A DNA stretch of 37,460 bases from Lachnospiraceae bacterium UBA4364. Its GTDB lineage: Bacteria > Bacillota > Clostridia > Lachnospirales > Lachnospiraceae. Under the pieces are notes generated by a model. It made no database searches. It saw only the letters and a list, made by a program, of their open reading frames with translations, and had not been told where the DNA came from. A program made the translations under genes and the position numbers. Below are positions 1 to 8,495 of the stretch, piece by piece. Each line of letters begins with the position of its first letter. Within the stretch, counting starts at the first letter, position 1. The DNA lies in NCBI GenBank assembly GCA_002393955.1, contig DGSK01000016.1, positions 1 through 37,460 on the forward strand, written 5' to 3'.

Positions 1-264
1 CATAAAGTATTTGAAATGGTTGCAGCTTTTGTTGATGATAACTGTACTCTTGGATTTGAGGCATTTGAGGGCAGCAACTCATCAGGTTATCTATTAGAGA
101 AAAAAGACAGGCTAATTGCCACCGAAATTGAAAGATACTATCAAATTGCAAAGCGGATTATCGCTGAAAATAGAATTTTTCTTGATGCTGTAGTAGATGC
201 GTTAATGGAGCATGAGACAGTTACTTATCGTGAAATGCAGATGATTAAAGAAAAAGTCGGATGA
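1..264 (+). CDS. FtsH/M41-like ATP-dependent protease, C-terminal fragment (cut by window edge)
   Basis: The frame is open from the first base, so this is the 3' end of a longer gene. The last ~87 residues match the helical tail of the M41 peptidase domain: a region ATEIERYYQIAKRIIAENR followed by FLDAVVDALMEHETVTYREM, the same layout as the FtsH end (NR..L..LA..LLEKETL...E). FtsH-family proteins are AAA+ zinc proteases. The AAA+ part and the HEXXH site lie outside the window, so activity cannot be judged. The WYL regulator gene begins 23 bases downstream and is probably co-transcribed. The identification rests on a short tail and is moderate. Confidence 0.55.
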   Translation, partial: HKVFEMVAAFVDDNCTLGFEAFEGSNSSGYLLEKKDRLIATEIERYYQIAKRIIAENRIFLDAVVDALMEHETVTYREMQMIKEKVG

Positions 265-287
265 TTCGATATTTTTGAGGGGATCGC

Positions 288-1271
288 ATGTACGCAACAG
301 GAAATAAGAAAATGCTTAATATGCTCATACTGGAAATACTCAGGGAGTATACTGATGAGGAGCATTCGTTAACGCAGCAGGAAATCCTGAAGCTGCTGGA
401 ACAGAATTACGGGATGGAATGTGACAGACGTTCTGTGAAAAACAACATTATATACCTGAAAGAACTGGGCTATGATATTTCTATGGATAAAGGATACCGG
501 TTGCTTTCAAGGGAATTTGATGATGCTGAGCTGCGTATATTGATCGACAGTGTCCTGTTTTCCAAATCAATATCTTCACGTCAGTCTAAGGCTTTGATTG
601 AAAAGATAAGAGGGCTAGCAAGCAAGTATTTTAATGCAAAGGTTTCACATGTTTGTAATCTGCCGGATCTTAACCGTACAGTTAATAAGCAGGTCTTATA
701 TTCGGTAGATACCATTAATGATGCTATTTCAGGCAAGAAGAAGATCAGTTTTGTCTACAACAGCATTGGAGTTGATTTCAAACTACATCCAAGGCGAGAA
801 GAACCATATGTCGTAAATCCCTATCAAATTGTCGCGAACAATGGCAGATTCTACTTAATCGGGAATTATGACAAATATGATAATGTGGCCCATTTTCGTG
901 TTGACCGGATGACAGATGTTCATAAATTAGAGGCCAAGGTTAAGCCAATGAAGTATGTACCAGAGTTAGTGAATGGTCTGGATCTGCCAAAACATATGGC
1001 TGAACATGTGTATATGTTTAGCGGCGAAAGTATTGCTGTGGAAATGAAAACAACACCGGATATGATGACGGAATTGGTGGACTGGTTTGGGACTGATTTC
1101 AGGCTTATCGAGAAAAGCGAGGATTATATTGTGGCAAGGGTAAAATGCAACAGATACGCAATGCGTTACTGGGCTCTTCAATACGGCCCTTATGTTGAAA
1201 TCCTTAAGCCAGAGTCTCTTAGGGATCAGTTACGGGAAGATATTGATAAGATGGCAGAGAAATACAAATAG
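288..1271 (+). CDS. WYL-domain transcriptional regulator (YafY/DeoR-like)
   Basis: A 327-residue protein with an N-terminal winged helix-turn-helix (about residues 8-70, with LTQQEILKLLEQNYG and DRRSVKNNIIYLKELGY) and a central WYL domain (about 145-215). The WYL part shows the usual YVVNPYQIVANNGRFYLIGN and the arginine-containing FRVDRM end. A C-terminal WCX-like extension follows (about 235-325). WYL proteins bind nucleic-acid-type ligands and often control DNA-damage or phage-defence genes. The start is set by a GAGGGG ribosome site 5 bases upstream. It follows the FtsH-like gene closely and is convergent with two UDG-like genes. Its target is not visible. Confidence 0.88.
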   Translation: MYATGNKKMLNMLILEILREYTDEEHSLTQQEILKLLEQNYGMECDRRSVKNNIIYLKELGYDISMDKGYRLLSREFDDAELRILIDSVLFSKSISSRQSKALIEKIRGLASKYFNAKVSHVCNLPDLNRTVNKQVLYSVDTINDAISGKKKISFVYNSIGVDFKLHPRREEPYVVNPYQIVANNGRFYLIGNYDKYDNVAHFRVDRMTDVHKLEAKVKPMKYVPELVNGLDLPKHMAEHVYMFSGESIAVEMKTTPDMMTELVDWFGTDFRLIEKSEDYIVARVKCNRYAMRYWALQYGPYVEILKPESLRDQLREDIDKMAEKYK

Positions 1272-1324
1272 ACACTGTTTTGAATGTTTATTCCCATATT
1301 TTTGGGGATATATTTAGTGAATGT

Positions 1325-1366
1325 AAAAAGGCATTTCATGACATAATATCTTTTTATAAGAAATGC
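1325..1366 (-). terminator. Rho-independent terminator for the UDG-like gene pair
   Basis: GCATTTC (1331-1337) pairs with GAAATGC (1360-1366). Read on the minus strand the hairpin is followed by a run of five T (complement of 1326-1330). It lies just past the stop of the minus-strand gene at 1370. The loop is long (22 nt), so strength is uncertain. Confidence 0.5.
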
Positions 1367-1369
1367 GGG

Positions 1370-2383
1370 TTATAGTTGGTTTATCAATCTTAAGACATTC
1401 ATGTACAATTCAACAAGCTTTGGGTAATTTCTTATTTCTTCATCACTTATATATTGTTTTATAGAGTAATCCCATATCCAAAGATTTCTCGTTTTGATTA
1501 CATATCCAATTCCAAATCTTTTGTTTTTATCTGTAAGATACCATACAATTTCACATACCATATCAGAATTGGAACTTTCCGTATAAATTCTATAAGTGAT
1601 CGAATCATTACGAAATCGTTTTTGATGCTTTTCGATTTTTTGGTAAGTTTCAGCAAGTATATCGGCTGTTTTATCTTTATGAAGTGTTCCGTTAATGTTA
1701 AAACCCTTATACGGATTCAGTGATGAAAATATATTGAAGAGTTTTTCGTCACCATTGTCACTGTTCCAATAAGGGCATGTGGGATGGTAAACAAAATCAA
1801 CTAGTTCATTGTTAATCGTACCTGTTTGTCGGCAATAGGAATTAAATGCTTTTTTTGATAAAAATATTACTTTTGTGGGTTTGAGAATATCAACTACTTT
1901 TGAAAAAATAGCCGCAGCCTGTTTTTCATCATCGAGGTTCAATGAAATTGAATTACCTGATATATTGGCTGGTCTTTGGAAGTAATTGAAGAAGGTAAAA
2001 GCTGTAAATGCTTCGCTATCATTTACATTTTTGAGATTCCACCCATTGATAAGAGCCTTGGCAGGATTGCTGAACATAGTGTATGCCTTTGTTCTATGAC
2101 CAATGAGGTAGTTATGAACTACTTTGCGTGTGTCAAAATTTGTAGGATATTTGAATTTATAATTTGATGTAGGTTGATTATACCAATTTTGGAGTGCTTT
2201 TGTTTCTGGTAACTCGTCATTGCTTAGATAGTGGCTCTCTCCGAGAATAATTATTTTGCTATTAGGGTAATGCTTTCCGATGAAAGGAAGCATTTCAGGA
2301 TGTAATTGGTAATGATGAATTAATCTTAGTTTATCATCATAATTGCTTATACTATACCACTCTTGATTTAATATTACGGCCAT
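1370..2383 (-). CDS. Uracil-DNA-glycosylase-superfamily-like protein, unknown function
   Basis: A 337-residue soluble protein without signal peptide or membrane segment. Near residue 45 it carries KIIILGESHY, in the place of the glycosylase motif-A strand and loop. In the middle is an aromatic FTFFNYFQRP, then ILKPTKVIFLSKKAFNSY, and near 200 VYHPTCPYWN, resembling the HPS loop of UDG-fold enzymes. About 100 residues at the C-terminus are extra and unrecognised. The neighbouring gene at 2444-3637 has the same motif order, so the two look like distant paralogues. A GAGGT site 7 bases upstream supports the start. The fold is inferred from motif spacing, not proven. Catalysis, substrate and role are unknown. 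Confidence 0.5.
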   Translation of the reverse strand: MAVILNQEWYSISNYDDKLRLIHHYQLHPEMLPFIGKHYPNSKIIILGESHYLSNDELPETKALQNWYNQPTSNYKFKYPTNFDTRKVVHNYLIGHRTKAYTMFSNPAKALINGWNLKNVNDSEAFTAFTFFNYFQRPANISGNSISLNLDDEKQAAAIFSKVVDILKPTKVIFLSKKAFNSYCRQTGTINNELVDFVYHPTCPYWNSDNGDEKLFNIFSSLNPYKGFNINGTLHKDKTADILAETYQKIEKHQKRFRNDSITYRIYTESSNSDMVCEIVWYLTDKNKRFGIGYVIKTRNLWIWDYSIKQYISDEEIRNYPKLVELYMNVLRLINQL

Positions 2384-2443
2384 TTCAAGTACCTCAAAAA
2401 AGTGTTGGGAAAATATGTCTATTTTCAGTTTTATGACTCCATG

Positions 2444-3637
2444 TTATGACAAAAATGTTGAAATCAGGTTTCCTTTTCCAATTACTTTAATACCTTCGGA
2501 AGTTTTATTGGATGAAGCATCATAATTGGCGATTCTTCTGCCATTCAAGTCTGTTAGCTGCTGATCTCCGTTTGGCATTGTATATAAATATGCTCCCCGG
2601 CCGTTTGAAAGTTTAACTCTTTGTTTATTATTTGATTTTGCTCTCTGACTAAGGTTACCTGATTCACGTGCACTTTTATGTGCCGCCATATATCGTTCTG
2701 TATTAGGATTACTTTTTGCTATTCCAATGCCAGCATCGTCCATTGCCTTGGTTGCTGCTTTTCCTAAGGCATATGATGCGACAACACCAAGGGCGACATT
2801 TCCAGCAGATTTTGATCTTGAATTATCCACTATATATTCTGTATCATCTTCATCGTTATCATTATATTCGGAATAGTTGTTTTGCTTGTCAGCTACTGGG
2901 GGATCGTATTTTATTCTTTTGACATTCGTATAATTAGCGACACAAGAAATAATGTCATCTTCGTATGTGGCCGGTTTTTTACGCCAGTTGGGACTGTATG
3001 GGCTATATGTAAATAAAAGCATCATATTATTATGGCAAGAATATACGAAATTGTTCTTCCATAGACTATCATCGTTGTCGCCGCCGGGATAAAGATTTCG
3101 ATGCATTTCCGGAAGTTCGGTCTTCAGGGCTGTCCCAATCCAGCCAAAAAAGAAAATAACCGTAGGCTTAAGAATACGGATCTCGTGTGCCAAAACGCGT
3201 GTTTGAACTGAATGTAGAAGATTTCGGTCCGTATCATCTAAACGGCTACGTCTATCCCACTTTCTACCGACTTTATCCAAGAATGTCCATGCACAGGGCC
3301 AGCCAAGACTGGCTACTCGACGTGCTCTATCCCAAAAGGGATTTTCTAAACGATCCGTTGGTGTCATTGATCTTTTGAAAATATTTAGATTGTAATTCTG
3401 GATTTTTTCTATATCGCAAGGTTTTAGACCACATTCTTTCCCATATCCGTTTTCGCCAAATGTTTCTTCGCCAACGATTAGAATTCTGTGTTTGCTTTTA
3501 AACCAATTATCGGGGATACCTACATAACATGGATTAGTATAAGAGTCTGAATTAAGCATTTTAAATCCTTTAACTTCCTGATACCATGCTTCGTAAAGTT
3601 TTTTAAGTTCTTTGTTAGCTTTTGAACGTTCAAACAT
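2444..3637 (-). CDS. UDG-superfamily-like protein with glycine-zipper-like tail
   Basis: A 397-residue protein. The N-terminal half has HRILIVGEETFGENGYG (about 50-66, a motif-A-like strand and loop), ILKPTVIFFFGWIG (about 155-170) and TYSPYSPNWRKK (about 212-223), in the position of the HPS motif of the UDG fold. An acidic linker follows (YSEYNDNDEDDTEY), then a short glycine/alanine-rich hydrophobic stretch (NVALGVVASYALGKAATKAM) that may be a membrane-active or packing segment. The end (about 335-397) is a small unrecognised region. A GGGGG site precedes the start. It is 60 bases upstream of the 1370-2383 gene on the same strand, and the pair is probably one operon. Function unknown; the two share an architecture. 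Confidence 0.5.
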   Translation of the reverse strand: MFERSKANKELKKLYEAWYQEVKGFKMLNSDSYTNPCYVGIPDNWFKSKHRILIVGEETFGENGYGKECGLKPCDIEKIQNYNLNIFKRSMTPTDRLENPFWDRARRVASLGWPCAWTFLDKVGRKWDRRSRLDDTDRNLLHSVQTRVLAHEIRILKPTVIFFFGWIGTALKTELPEMHRNLYPGGDNDDSLWKNNFVYSCHNNMMLLFTYSPYSPNWRKKPATYEDDIISCVANYTNVKRIKYDPPVADKQNNYSEYNDNDEDDTEYIVDNSRSKSAGNVALGVVASYALGKAATKAMDDAGIGIAKSNPNTERYMAAHKSARESGNLSQRAKSNNKQRVKLSNGRGAYLYTMPNGDQQLTDLNGRRIANYDASSNKTSEGIKVIGKGNLISTFLS

Positions 3638-4097
3638 ATAATGTATCCCCCGTTAAAAACGAAAATAAATTATGTTGGTTCACGGAAATACTGATAATAG
3701 GCCTTATTTTTTGTGAAAAGTATGTATAGTAAACGACCTTGAGTTCTTGGATTTCTATCATAATAAGGATTTATTAAGTAATATATTAATAATACCACAA
3801 AAAGAGTTCTTATATTATTTGATAATCTTCGCTTGCTTTTTTTCCTTAATAATTCTATATAAACTGTTTTCGCTACGATTTATTTAATTGCTCAAATTAA
3901 TTCAAATAGATTTTACACTAGTTAGCGTGCAAAATAATGCACATTTGATTTGATATGATTCTTATATATAAATATTCATGAACACCGGACATATATCTTC
4001 TAATTTGTAGGGATGAAATGAGGAAACATTGGTTCAGAAAATTTATTGTTTCTATGTGACTGAATTAACAAAGTTGTTATAAGAAAGGATGGTTGTT
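3638..4097. other. A/T-rich spacer with no recognisable gene
   Basis: About 460 bases between the divergent UDG-like operon and the lipoprotein gene. It is very A/T-rich and has stop codons in all frames. It must hold the promoters for both sides. I could not assign a convincing -35/-10 pair or an RNA. Confidence 0.6.
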
Positions 4098-4856
4098 ATG
4101 AAAAAAATGGATCAAATTAAAAGAATACTGGTTTTGATGTGCTGTTGTATGTTTCTTTCGGGGTGTGTTAGGAGCAAGGCAGAATGGACAATACATGCAG
4201 ATGGAACTAGTGACGCTAACATTTTATTTGCAGAAAGCGGTTCACTTATAGACGATGATGATTTAAGTGGTTTTGTTCAAAAAATGGAGCAAGCCGAAAA
4301 AGAAGGCTGGACATGTGTGAGATATGAGGAAGATGGTTATGTAGGGTATACGCAGAGTATACAGGGGAAAAAACTGTCTGACTTGGCCGAAAATTTTAAT
4401 GCAGGCGACAGTGATATAAGCATAGAAAAAATAGGAACCATATATACAATAGATATGAAAGTATTGGATGACGATCAACTAGATTCTCTGGAATCATATG
4501 GAAGTGCGATAAAGAGTAGCGGTGGATATATTAAATTTGTAATAACGTTGCCGCAAAAAGCAATAGAGAGTAATGCAACATCAGTATCTTCGGATGGTAA
4601 AACATATACCTGGGATTTATTAGAGATGGAGGATGATACCATTCATATTAAATTCAGTTTAATAAATCCTTTACCAATTATAATTATTCTGTGTGTACTG
4701 ATATTATTGGCTATTATTGTGGTCATTGCGATTGTTGTATTTGTGGTTATGGCAAAAAAGAGAAAGAATATAGTTAAGAGCCGTGAGAATGTTGAAACAT
4801 TTTCTTCAGTTCAAAACAGCAATAACTCTTCTGCAAATGATTCTACTGAAGCGTAA
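4098..4856 (+). CDS. Membrane-anchored lipoprotein (LppM/DUF3153-like)
   Basis: About 252 residues. It has a lipoprotein signal peptide (KRILVLMCCCMFLSGC, lipobox LSGC), an extracellular domain of about 160 residues that begins AEWTIHADGTSDANILF, a hydrophobic segment (about 198-222) and a short basic tail with a Ser/Asn-rich end. The order of lipobox, beta-rich domain and single C-terminal membrane span resembles LppM/DUF3153 proteins. An ATG at 4089 overlaps the AGAAAGG ribosome site, so the ATG at 4098, nine bases past that site, is the likely start. It has no obvious partner; a terminator follows at 4890-4922. Function unknown. Confidence 0.75.
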   Translation: MKKMDQIKRILVLMCCCMFLSGCVRSKAEWTIHADGTSDANILFAESGSLIDDDDLSGFVQKMEQAEKEGWTCVRYEEDGYVGYTQSIQGKKLSDLAENFNAGDSDISIEKIGTIYTIDMKVLDDDQLDSLESYGSAIKSSGGYIKFVITLPQKAIESNATSVSSDGKTYTWDLLEMEDDTIHIKFSLINPLPIIIILCVLILLAIIVVIAIVVFVVMAKKRKNIVKSRENVETFSSVQNSNNSSANDSTEA

Positions 4857-4889
4857 GAAATAAAAGAATGTAGAATAATGGTAGATAGC

Positions 4890-4922
4890 AAAAACGGCAT
4901 CCGGGGAGTGGATGTCGTTTTT
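4890..4922. terminator. Bidirectional Rho-independent terminator
   Basis: AAAAACGGCATCC (4890-4902) pairs with GGATGTCGTTTTT (4910-4922) with one G-U pair and a 7-base loop. The A-tract and T-tract on the two sides let it serve both the lipoprotein gene on the plus strand and the convergent minus-strand gene ending at 4957. Confidence 0.8.
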
Positions 4923-4956
4923 GTTGATCATACACATTTATGTTGTTTAATCTACC

Positions 4957-5814
4957 TTACTCCTCGCCCAAGCTAAAATCTCCGACTTCAATATTTGAAT
5001 CCGTATCAATGATTATGGGGGCAGATACAATGACAGCCTGCTCATAGTCCGGCATAGGGATATCCGTGCAAACATAACCGGAAGGGGCAGTCAGATAAGG
5101 CACTCCATCCTTAAATTCTATTCTGACAACATCTGACCATACCACACTTTCAACATCCGTTTCTTTATAATCTTCTGCGTCGAGTGTTACGGAATAGTCT
5201 GTATTCTCATTTTCGTTTGTTGCAGCGAATGTCACCTGCTTTGAATCCTTATCATAAGAATAACTTACTCTTTCTTCGATCACTGCTGTAAAATAGTCAC
5301 ACTCGTATTTTGTGATCTTGTAATCATTTCCATCTTTCTCAACAATACAAAGTCCGTAAAGAGATATGCCGGTTCCTGTTCCCTCACATTCTGCGATGAG
5401 ATATTCATCCTCACCGTCACCGTCTGCATCAGTTTTTGCGATTGAAGGACCATATACGCCCATGGCTATATCCACTGGGATTTCTTCATCTCCATCTACG
5501 ATGACTGATTTCATGGTTTCATAATCCTGTAGGATATAGACTGATCCGTCTTCTGAAAGAAAGATGTCTCCTGACTGTTCATCAGTATTATCTTCTAAAG
5601 ATTCCGTATCATTTTCTTCAACAGCATCATCAGTTTCCTCTGAATTTTCTTCGGAAACTGCTTCCTCTTCATTGTTCTCTGTGTTTTCTTCTGTGATTTC
5701 TTCGCTTTCTTCCAATGTTGCTTCGTTTGTCACATTATCATTGGCACAACCGACACATAAACACGAGATCATTAATCCACCTGCAATACTGCTTAAAAAC
5801 TGTTTCTTTCTCAT
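4957..5814 (-). CDS. Acidic lipoprotein with FG-GAP-like calcium loop, unknown function
   Basis: About 285 residues. The signal peptide MRKKQFLSSIAGGLMISC leads to lipobox CVGC. A highly acidic Glu/Asn/Asp linker follows (about residues 28-85), then a beta-rich domain in which AKTDADGDGEDEYLIAEC looks like an FG-GAP/VCBS calcium-binding loop. Three in-frame ATGs lie upstream. The AGAGG ribosome site sits between the ATG at 5868 and this one, and gives 9-base spacing to the ATG at 5814. A possible extended -10 (TGGTAAAAT on the minus strand, -10 at 5867-5872) lies about 50 bases upstream. It is a surface protein of unknown role. Confidence 0.75.
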   Translation of the reverse strand: MRKKQFLSSIAGGLMISCLCVGCANDNVTNEATLEESEEITEENTENNEEEAVSEENSEETDDAVEENDTESLEDNTDEQSGDIFLSEDGSVYILQDYETMKSVIVDGDEEIPVDIAMGVYGPSIAKTDADGDGEDEYLIAECEGTGTGISLYGLCIVEKDGNDYKITKYECDYFTAVIEERVSYSYDKDSKQVTFAATNENENTDYSVTLDAEDYKETDVESVVWSDVVRIEFKDGVPYLTAPSGYVCTDIPMPDYEQAVIVSAPIIIDTDSNIEVGDFSLGEE

Positions 5815-6077
5815 AATCTTCATCCTCTTTTCATCTGTTCCATGAATGTTCATTACACAGCGTAGCATTTTACCACATATTTCAAAAAAATTAGAAACTG
5901 TTTACAAATATAATGCCGTTTCAGATTCACAGAAACAACAAGAACTGGCAGTTGACAAATCCGGTGATGATTCTATAATCGAAAATATTTAGAACAGCCT
6001 GAAGTCCCTGCCGTCCTAAACTTTGCTGTACGGTATCAAAATATGATGCCGGTCATTTTAACCGGGAGGAAAAAACT

Positions 6078-6950
6078 ATGAAAAAAAGAACTGTTAAACT
6101 CATCAAACTTATTGCTTTAACATCTGCCACAGCATGTTTTGCTCTTGCAGGCTGCAGTTCTGATAATGGGAATGTTGCAGAAACTGAGATAGCAGAAACT
6201 GAAACAGAAGAAGCTGAACAGACTGATGAAGCAACTGTGGAAGCAACCGAGGAACCTACACCTGAACCGACAGCTACACCCACTCCGGAGCCTGAACCTG
6301 AAACATGGTTTGAGGAACAGGGGCTGACTATTACACCGCAGGGCGAATTTGAATTACAAACCCAGTGGAATTACTGGGGCGGACCTGATTACGAAGAATC
6401 CGCCAGCAAAAAGCCGGGTGATGAAGTTACCATAACCGTAAATTCAACCGTCACGGAAACAACCGACGGAATGGAGGACGGATACAAGAAAGTAGTCGCA
6501 GAGTTTGAATATGACTGGAGTAAGTTTTTCTTTTCATACGAGCCGATCCTTTCATATGATCCCGGTCTTGGAAGCGTAAAGCCTTCCGTATGGATCAGTG
6601 CTTTTGATCGGTATACCGGTACTTCTTTCGAGCCTGGTGATGTCGATATACCTTTTGAATATGAGGGTACAACCTATGATGCAAACTGCACATTTGAATG
6701 GGGTGAAGATTATGACTATGATGAGGGCCGCCTTATAAACACCTGTACCGTTACCGTTGTCTGCCCTGTTGACTATGACGGCACCGTTTTTGATATTGGA
6801 TGCGGCATAAAGTACAGTCCCGAATTAGGCGTTAATGATGACGAGCCATATTATAACATCGACTATTCAACCCCTGTAACAGTGGATGTATTTCCTTTCT
6901 TCACCGACACCGATCATCCGCATTTTTATTTCAGCAGCAGCGACAAATAA
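6078..6950 (+). CDS. Lipoprotein with Thr/Pro/Glu linker, unknown function
   Basis: 290 residues. A lipoprotein signal peptide ends in the lipobox LAGC (about residue 26). It is followed by a Thr/Glu-rich, then Pro-rich spacer (TPEPTATPTPEPEPE, about 60-75), typical of surface proteins spanning the cell wall. The remaining ~210 residues are acidic and rich in Tyr, Trp and beta strand, with no family I recognise. A GGGAGG site precedes the start. The gene stands alone between terminators, divergent from the 4957-5814 lipoprotein gene. It may be a wall-anchored binding protein, but there is no direct evidence for a ligand. Confidence 0.72.
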   Translation: MKKRTVKLIKLIALTSATACFALAGCSSDNGNVAETEIAETETEEAEQTDEATVEATEEPTPEPTATPTPEPEPETWFEEQGLTITPQGEFELQTQWNYWGGPDYEESASKKPGDEVTITVNSTVTETTDGMEDGYKKVVAEFEYDWSKFFFSYEPILSYDPGLGSVKPSVWISAFDRYTGTSFEPGDVDIPFEYEGTTYDANCTFEWGEDYDYDEGRLINTCTVTVVCPVDYDGTVFDIGCGIKYSPELGVNDDEPYYNIDYSTPVTVDVFPFFTDTDHPHFYFSSSDK

Positions 6951-7013
6951 GATCCGGCCTGCTAATAACGATACCAAATACAAACGCCCGAGATGACTTT
7001 CCCAAATGAACAT

Positions 7014-7045
7014 AAAAAGCTGCATCATTTTCGGTGCAGCTTTTT
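7014..7045. terminator. Bidirectional Rho-independent terminator
   Basis: AAAAAGCTGCA (7014-7024) pairs perfectly with TGCAGCTTTTT (7035-7045) across a 10-base loop. It lies between two convergent genes ending at 6950 and 7068 and can serve both. Confidence 0.85.
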
Positions 7046-7067
7046 GATACGCAGATATTGTTTGATT

Positions 7068-8288
7068 CTATTTTAGGCCTTGCATGTATTTATCCATATC
7101 CTCAGCAATCTGTTTGGATACAGCGACAGCGGCAACGACCGTTTTGGCGCCGGTCACCACATCACCGGAAGCGAAGACGCCGGGCATGGTGGTTTCGCCG
7201 TGTTCGTTGGTTTCCAGAGTACCGCGCTGATTTTTCTTAAGCTCAACATCCTTGTGCAGATTGTCCTGCGGCACCTGTGAAATCGCGATTATGATGCTGT
7301 CAGCAGGGATAAGTTCTTCTGTTTCCGTTAATATCTTATATCCTTCTTCCCTGCTTCCTTCCATATCACAGAATACGGGACCTTCGTCCTCGATACGTAT
7401 GGGAGTCTTACGGAAAACAAATCTGACGCCGTCTACTTTGGCATACTCGAATTCCGTTGTTGATGCACTTACGGAATCACCGCGGACATATACAGTGACT
7501 TCTTTTGATCCGTGGCGGATAGCGGTTCTTGCTACATCCATAGCAGCATTGCCGCCGCCGATGATCGCTACGCGGTCTCCGAGTTCATATACATCAGGAC
7601 TGTTCAGGTAGTTGATAGCGTAAAAAACATTTCCAAAAGTTTCCCCGGGGATACCAAGTTTACGAGGCCTCCATGCCCCGGTTCCTACGAATACAGCTTT
7701 ATAACCGTCATCCAGAAGATCCTTAATGGTGGTAGATCCGCCGAGTGCAAAGTTGGGACGGAACATGATACCCATTTCCCGCATTCTCTTGTAGTAGCGG
7801 TCAAGAATGGACTTCGGCAGACGGAACTCAGGAATGCCGTAATAAAGGATTCCGCCGATCTTTTCCCTTGTTTCAAAGACGGTGATCTTGTAGCCCTTCA
7901 TGGCTAACTGGATAGCAATGGTGATCCCGGCGGGACCGGCTCCTATTACTGCGGCTTTCATGCCGTTGGGTTCCGGCACCTTGAGTTCGAGTCTCTCGAA
8001 ACAGGAATCGGAAATATAGTTTTCTATGGTGGAAAAATGAACCGGGTCACCCTTTATTCCGCGCACACAGTGGCCTTCGCACTGTTTTTCATGATCACAA
8101 ACCAGAGAGCAGATCATGGAAAGGGGGTTATTATCAAAAAGTATCTGTGCAGCCTGCATCATATCCCTTTCCTTAAAAAGACGGATTACCTCCGGGATAT
8201 TGGTATGTATGGGGCAGCCTTCCTCGCGGCATTTGGGATTTTTGCACTGAAGGCATCTGTTGGATTCATCTATTACATGTACTGACAT
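7068..8288 (-). CDS. GltD-like NAD(P)-dependent flavoprotein oxidoreductase
   Basis: About 406 residues in the family of the glutamate synthase small subunit and related oxidoreductases. The N-terminal Fe-S domain has the cysteines of CLQCKNPKCREEGCPIHTNI and a second set in CSLVCDHEKQCEGHC. An FAD Rossmann motif (VIGAGPAGITIAIQLA) and an NAD(P) motif (AIIGGGNAAMDVARTA) follow, and the end has the FAD-binding GVFASGDVVTG. No GltB-type large subunit gene is next to it, so it may transfer electrons for another partner. The start at 8288 is chosen because a perfect AAAGGAGG lies 7 bases before it; an upstream ATG at 8309 would overlap that site. The promoter carries the operator shared with the uronate genes. 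Confidence 0.85.
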   Translation of the reverse strand: MSVHVIDESNRCLQCKNPKCREEGCPIHTNIPEVIRLFKERDMMQAAQILFDNNPLSMICSLVCDHEKQCEGHCVRGIKGDPVHFSTIENYISDSCFERLELKVPEPNGMKAAVIGAGPAGITIAIQLAMKGYKITVFETREKIGGILYYGIPEFRLPKSILDRYYKRMREMGIMFRPNFALGGSTTIKDLLDDGYKAVFVGTGAWRPRKLGIPGETFGNVFYAINYLNSPDVYELGDRVAIIGGGNAAMDVARTAIRHGSKEVTVYVRGDSVSASTTEFEYAKVDGVRFVFRKTPIRIEDEGPVFCDMEGSREEGYKILTETEELIPADSIIIAISQVPQDNLHKDVELKKNQRGTLETNEHGETTMPGVFASGDVVTGAKTVVAAVAVSKQIAEDMDKYMQGLK

Positions 8289-8311
8289 GGTTTGGCCTCC
8301 TTTGGACAAAT

Positions 8312-8365
8312 GAAAATGTAAGCGCTTACATTTTCGATTATAGGAGACAAAATTTTGTTTGTCAA
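8312..8365 (-). promoter_or_regulatory. Promoter with LacI-type operator for the GltD-like gene
   Basis: On the minus strand TTGACA (8360-8365), a 17-base spacer and TATAAT (8337-8342) form a consensus promoter. Six bases after the -10 box is TGTAAGCGCTTACA (8317-8330), inside a 24-base perfect palindrome (8312-8335). The operator covers the expected transcription start, so a bound repressor should block initiation. The same arrangement recurs before kdgK and uxaC. Confidence 0.85.
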
Positions 8366-8495
8366 TAGGGAGACTTTGTTGTTTGAAAGAAATAATTGTA
8401 TGTGTTATATTTTAATATTATTGATTATCCCAGACGATAACAGACAAAAGCTTGTGTTGTTAACTATACGGTAAGATTATAGGGAGTGACCGGGA

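Noticed and set aside
1291..1310. CCC...GGGG stem after the WYL gene as a terminator
   Set aside because: The stem is only about five pairs and no T-run follows.
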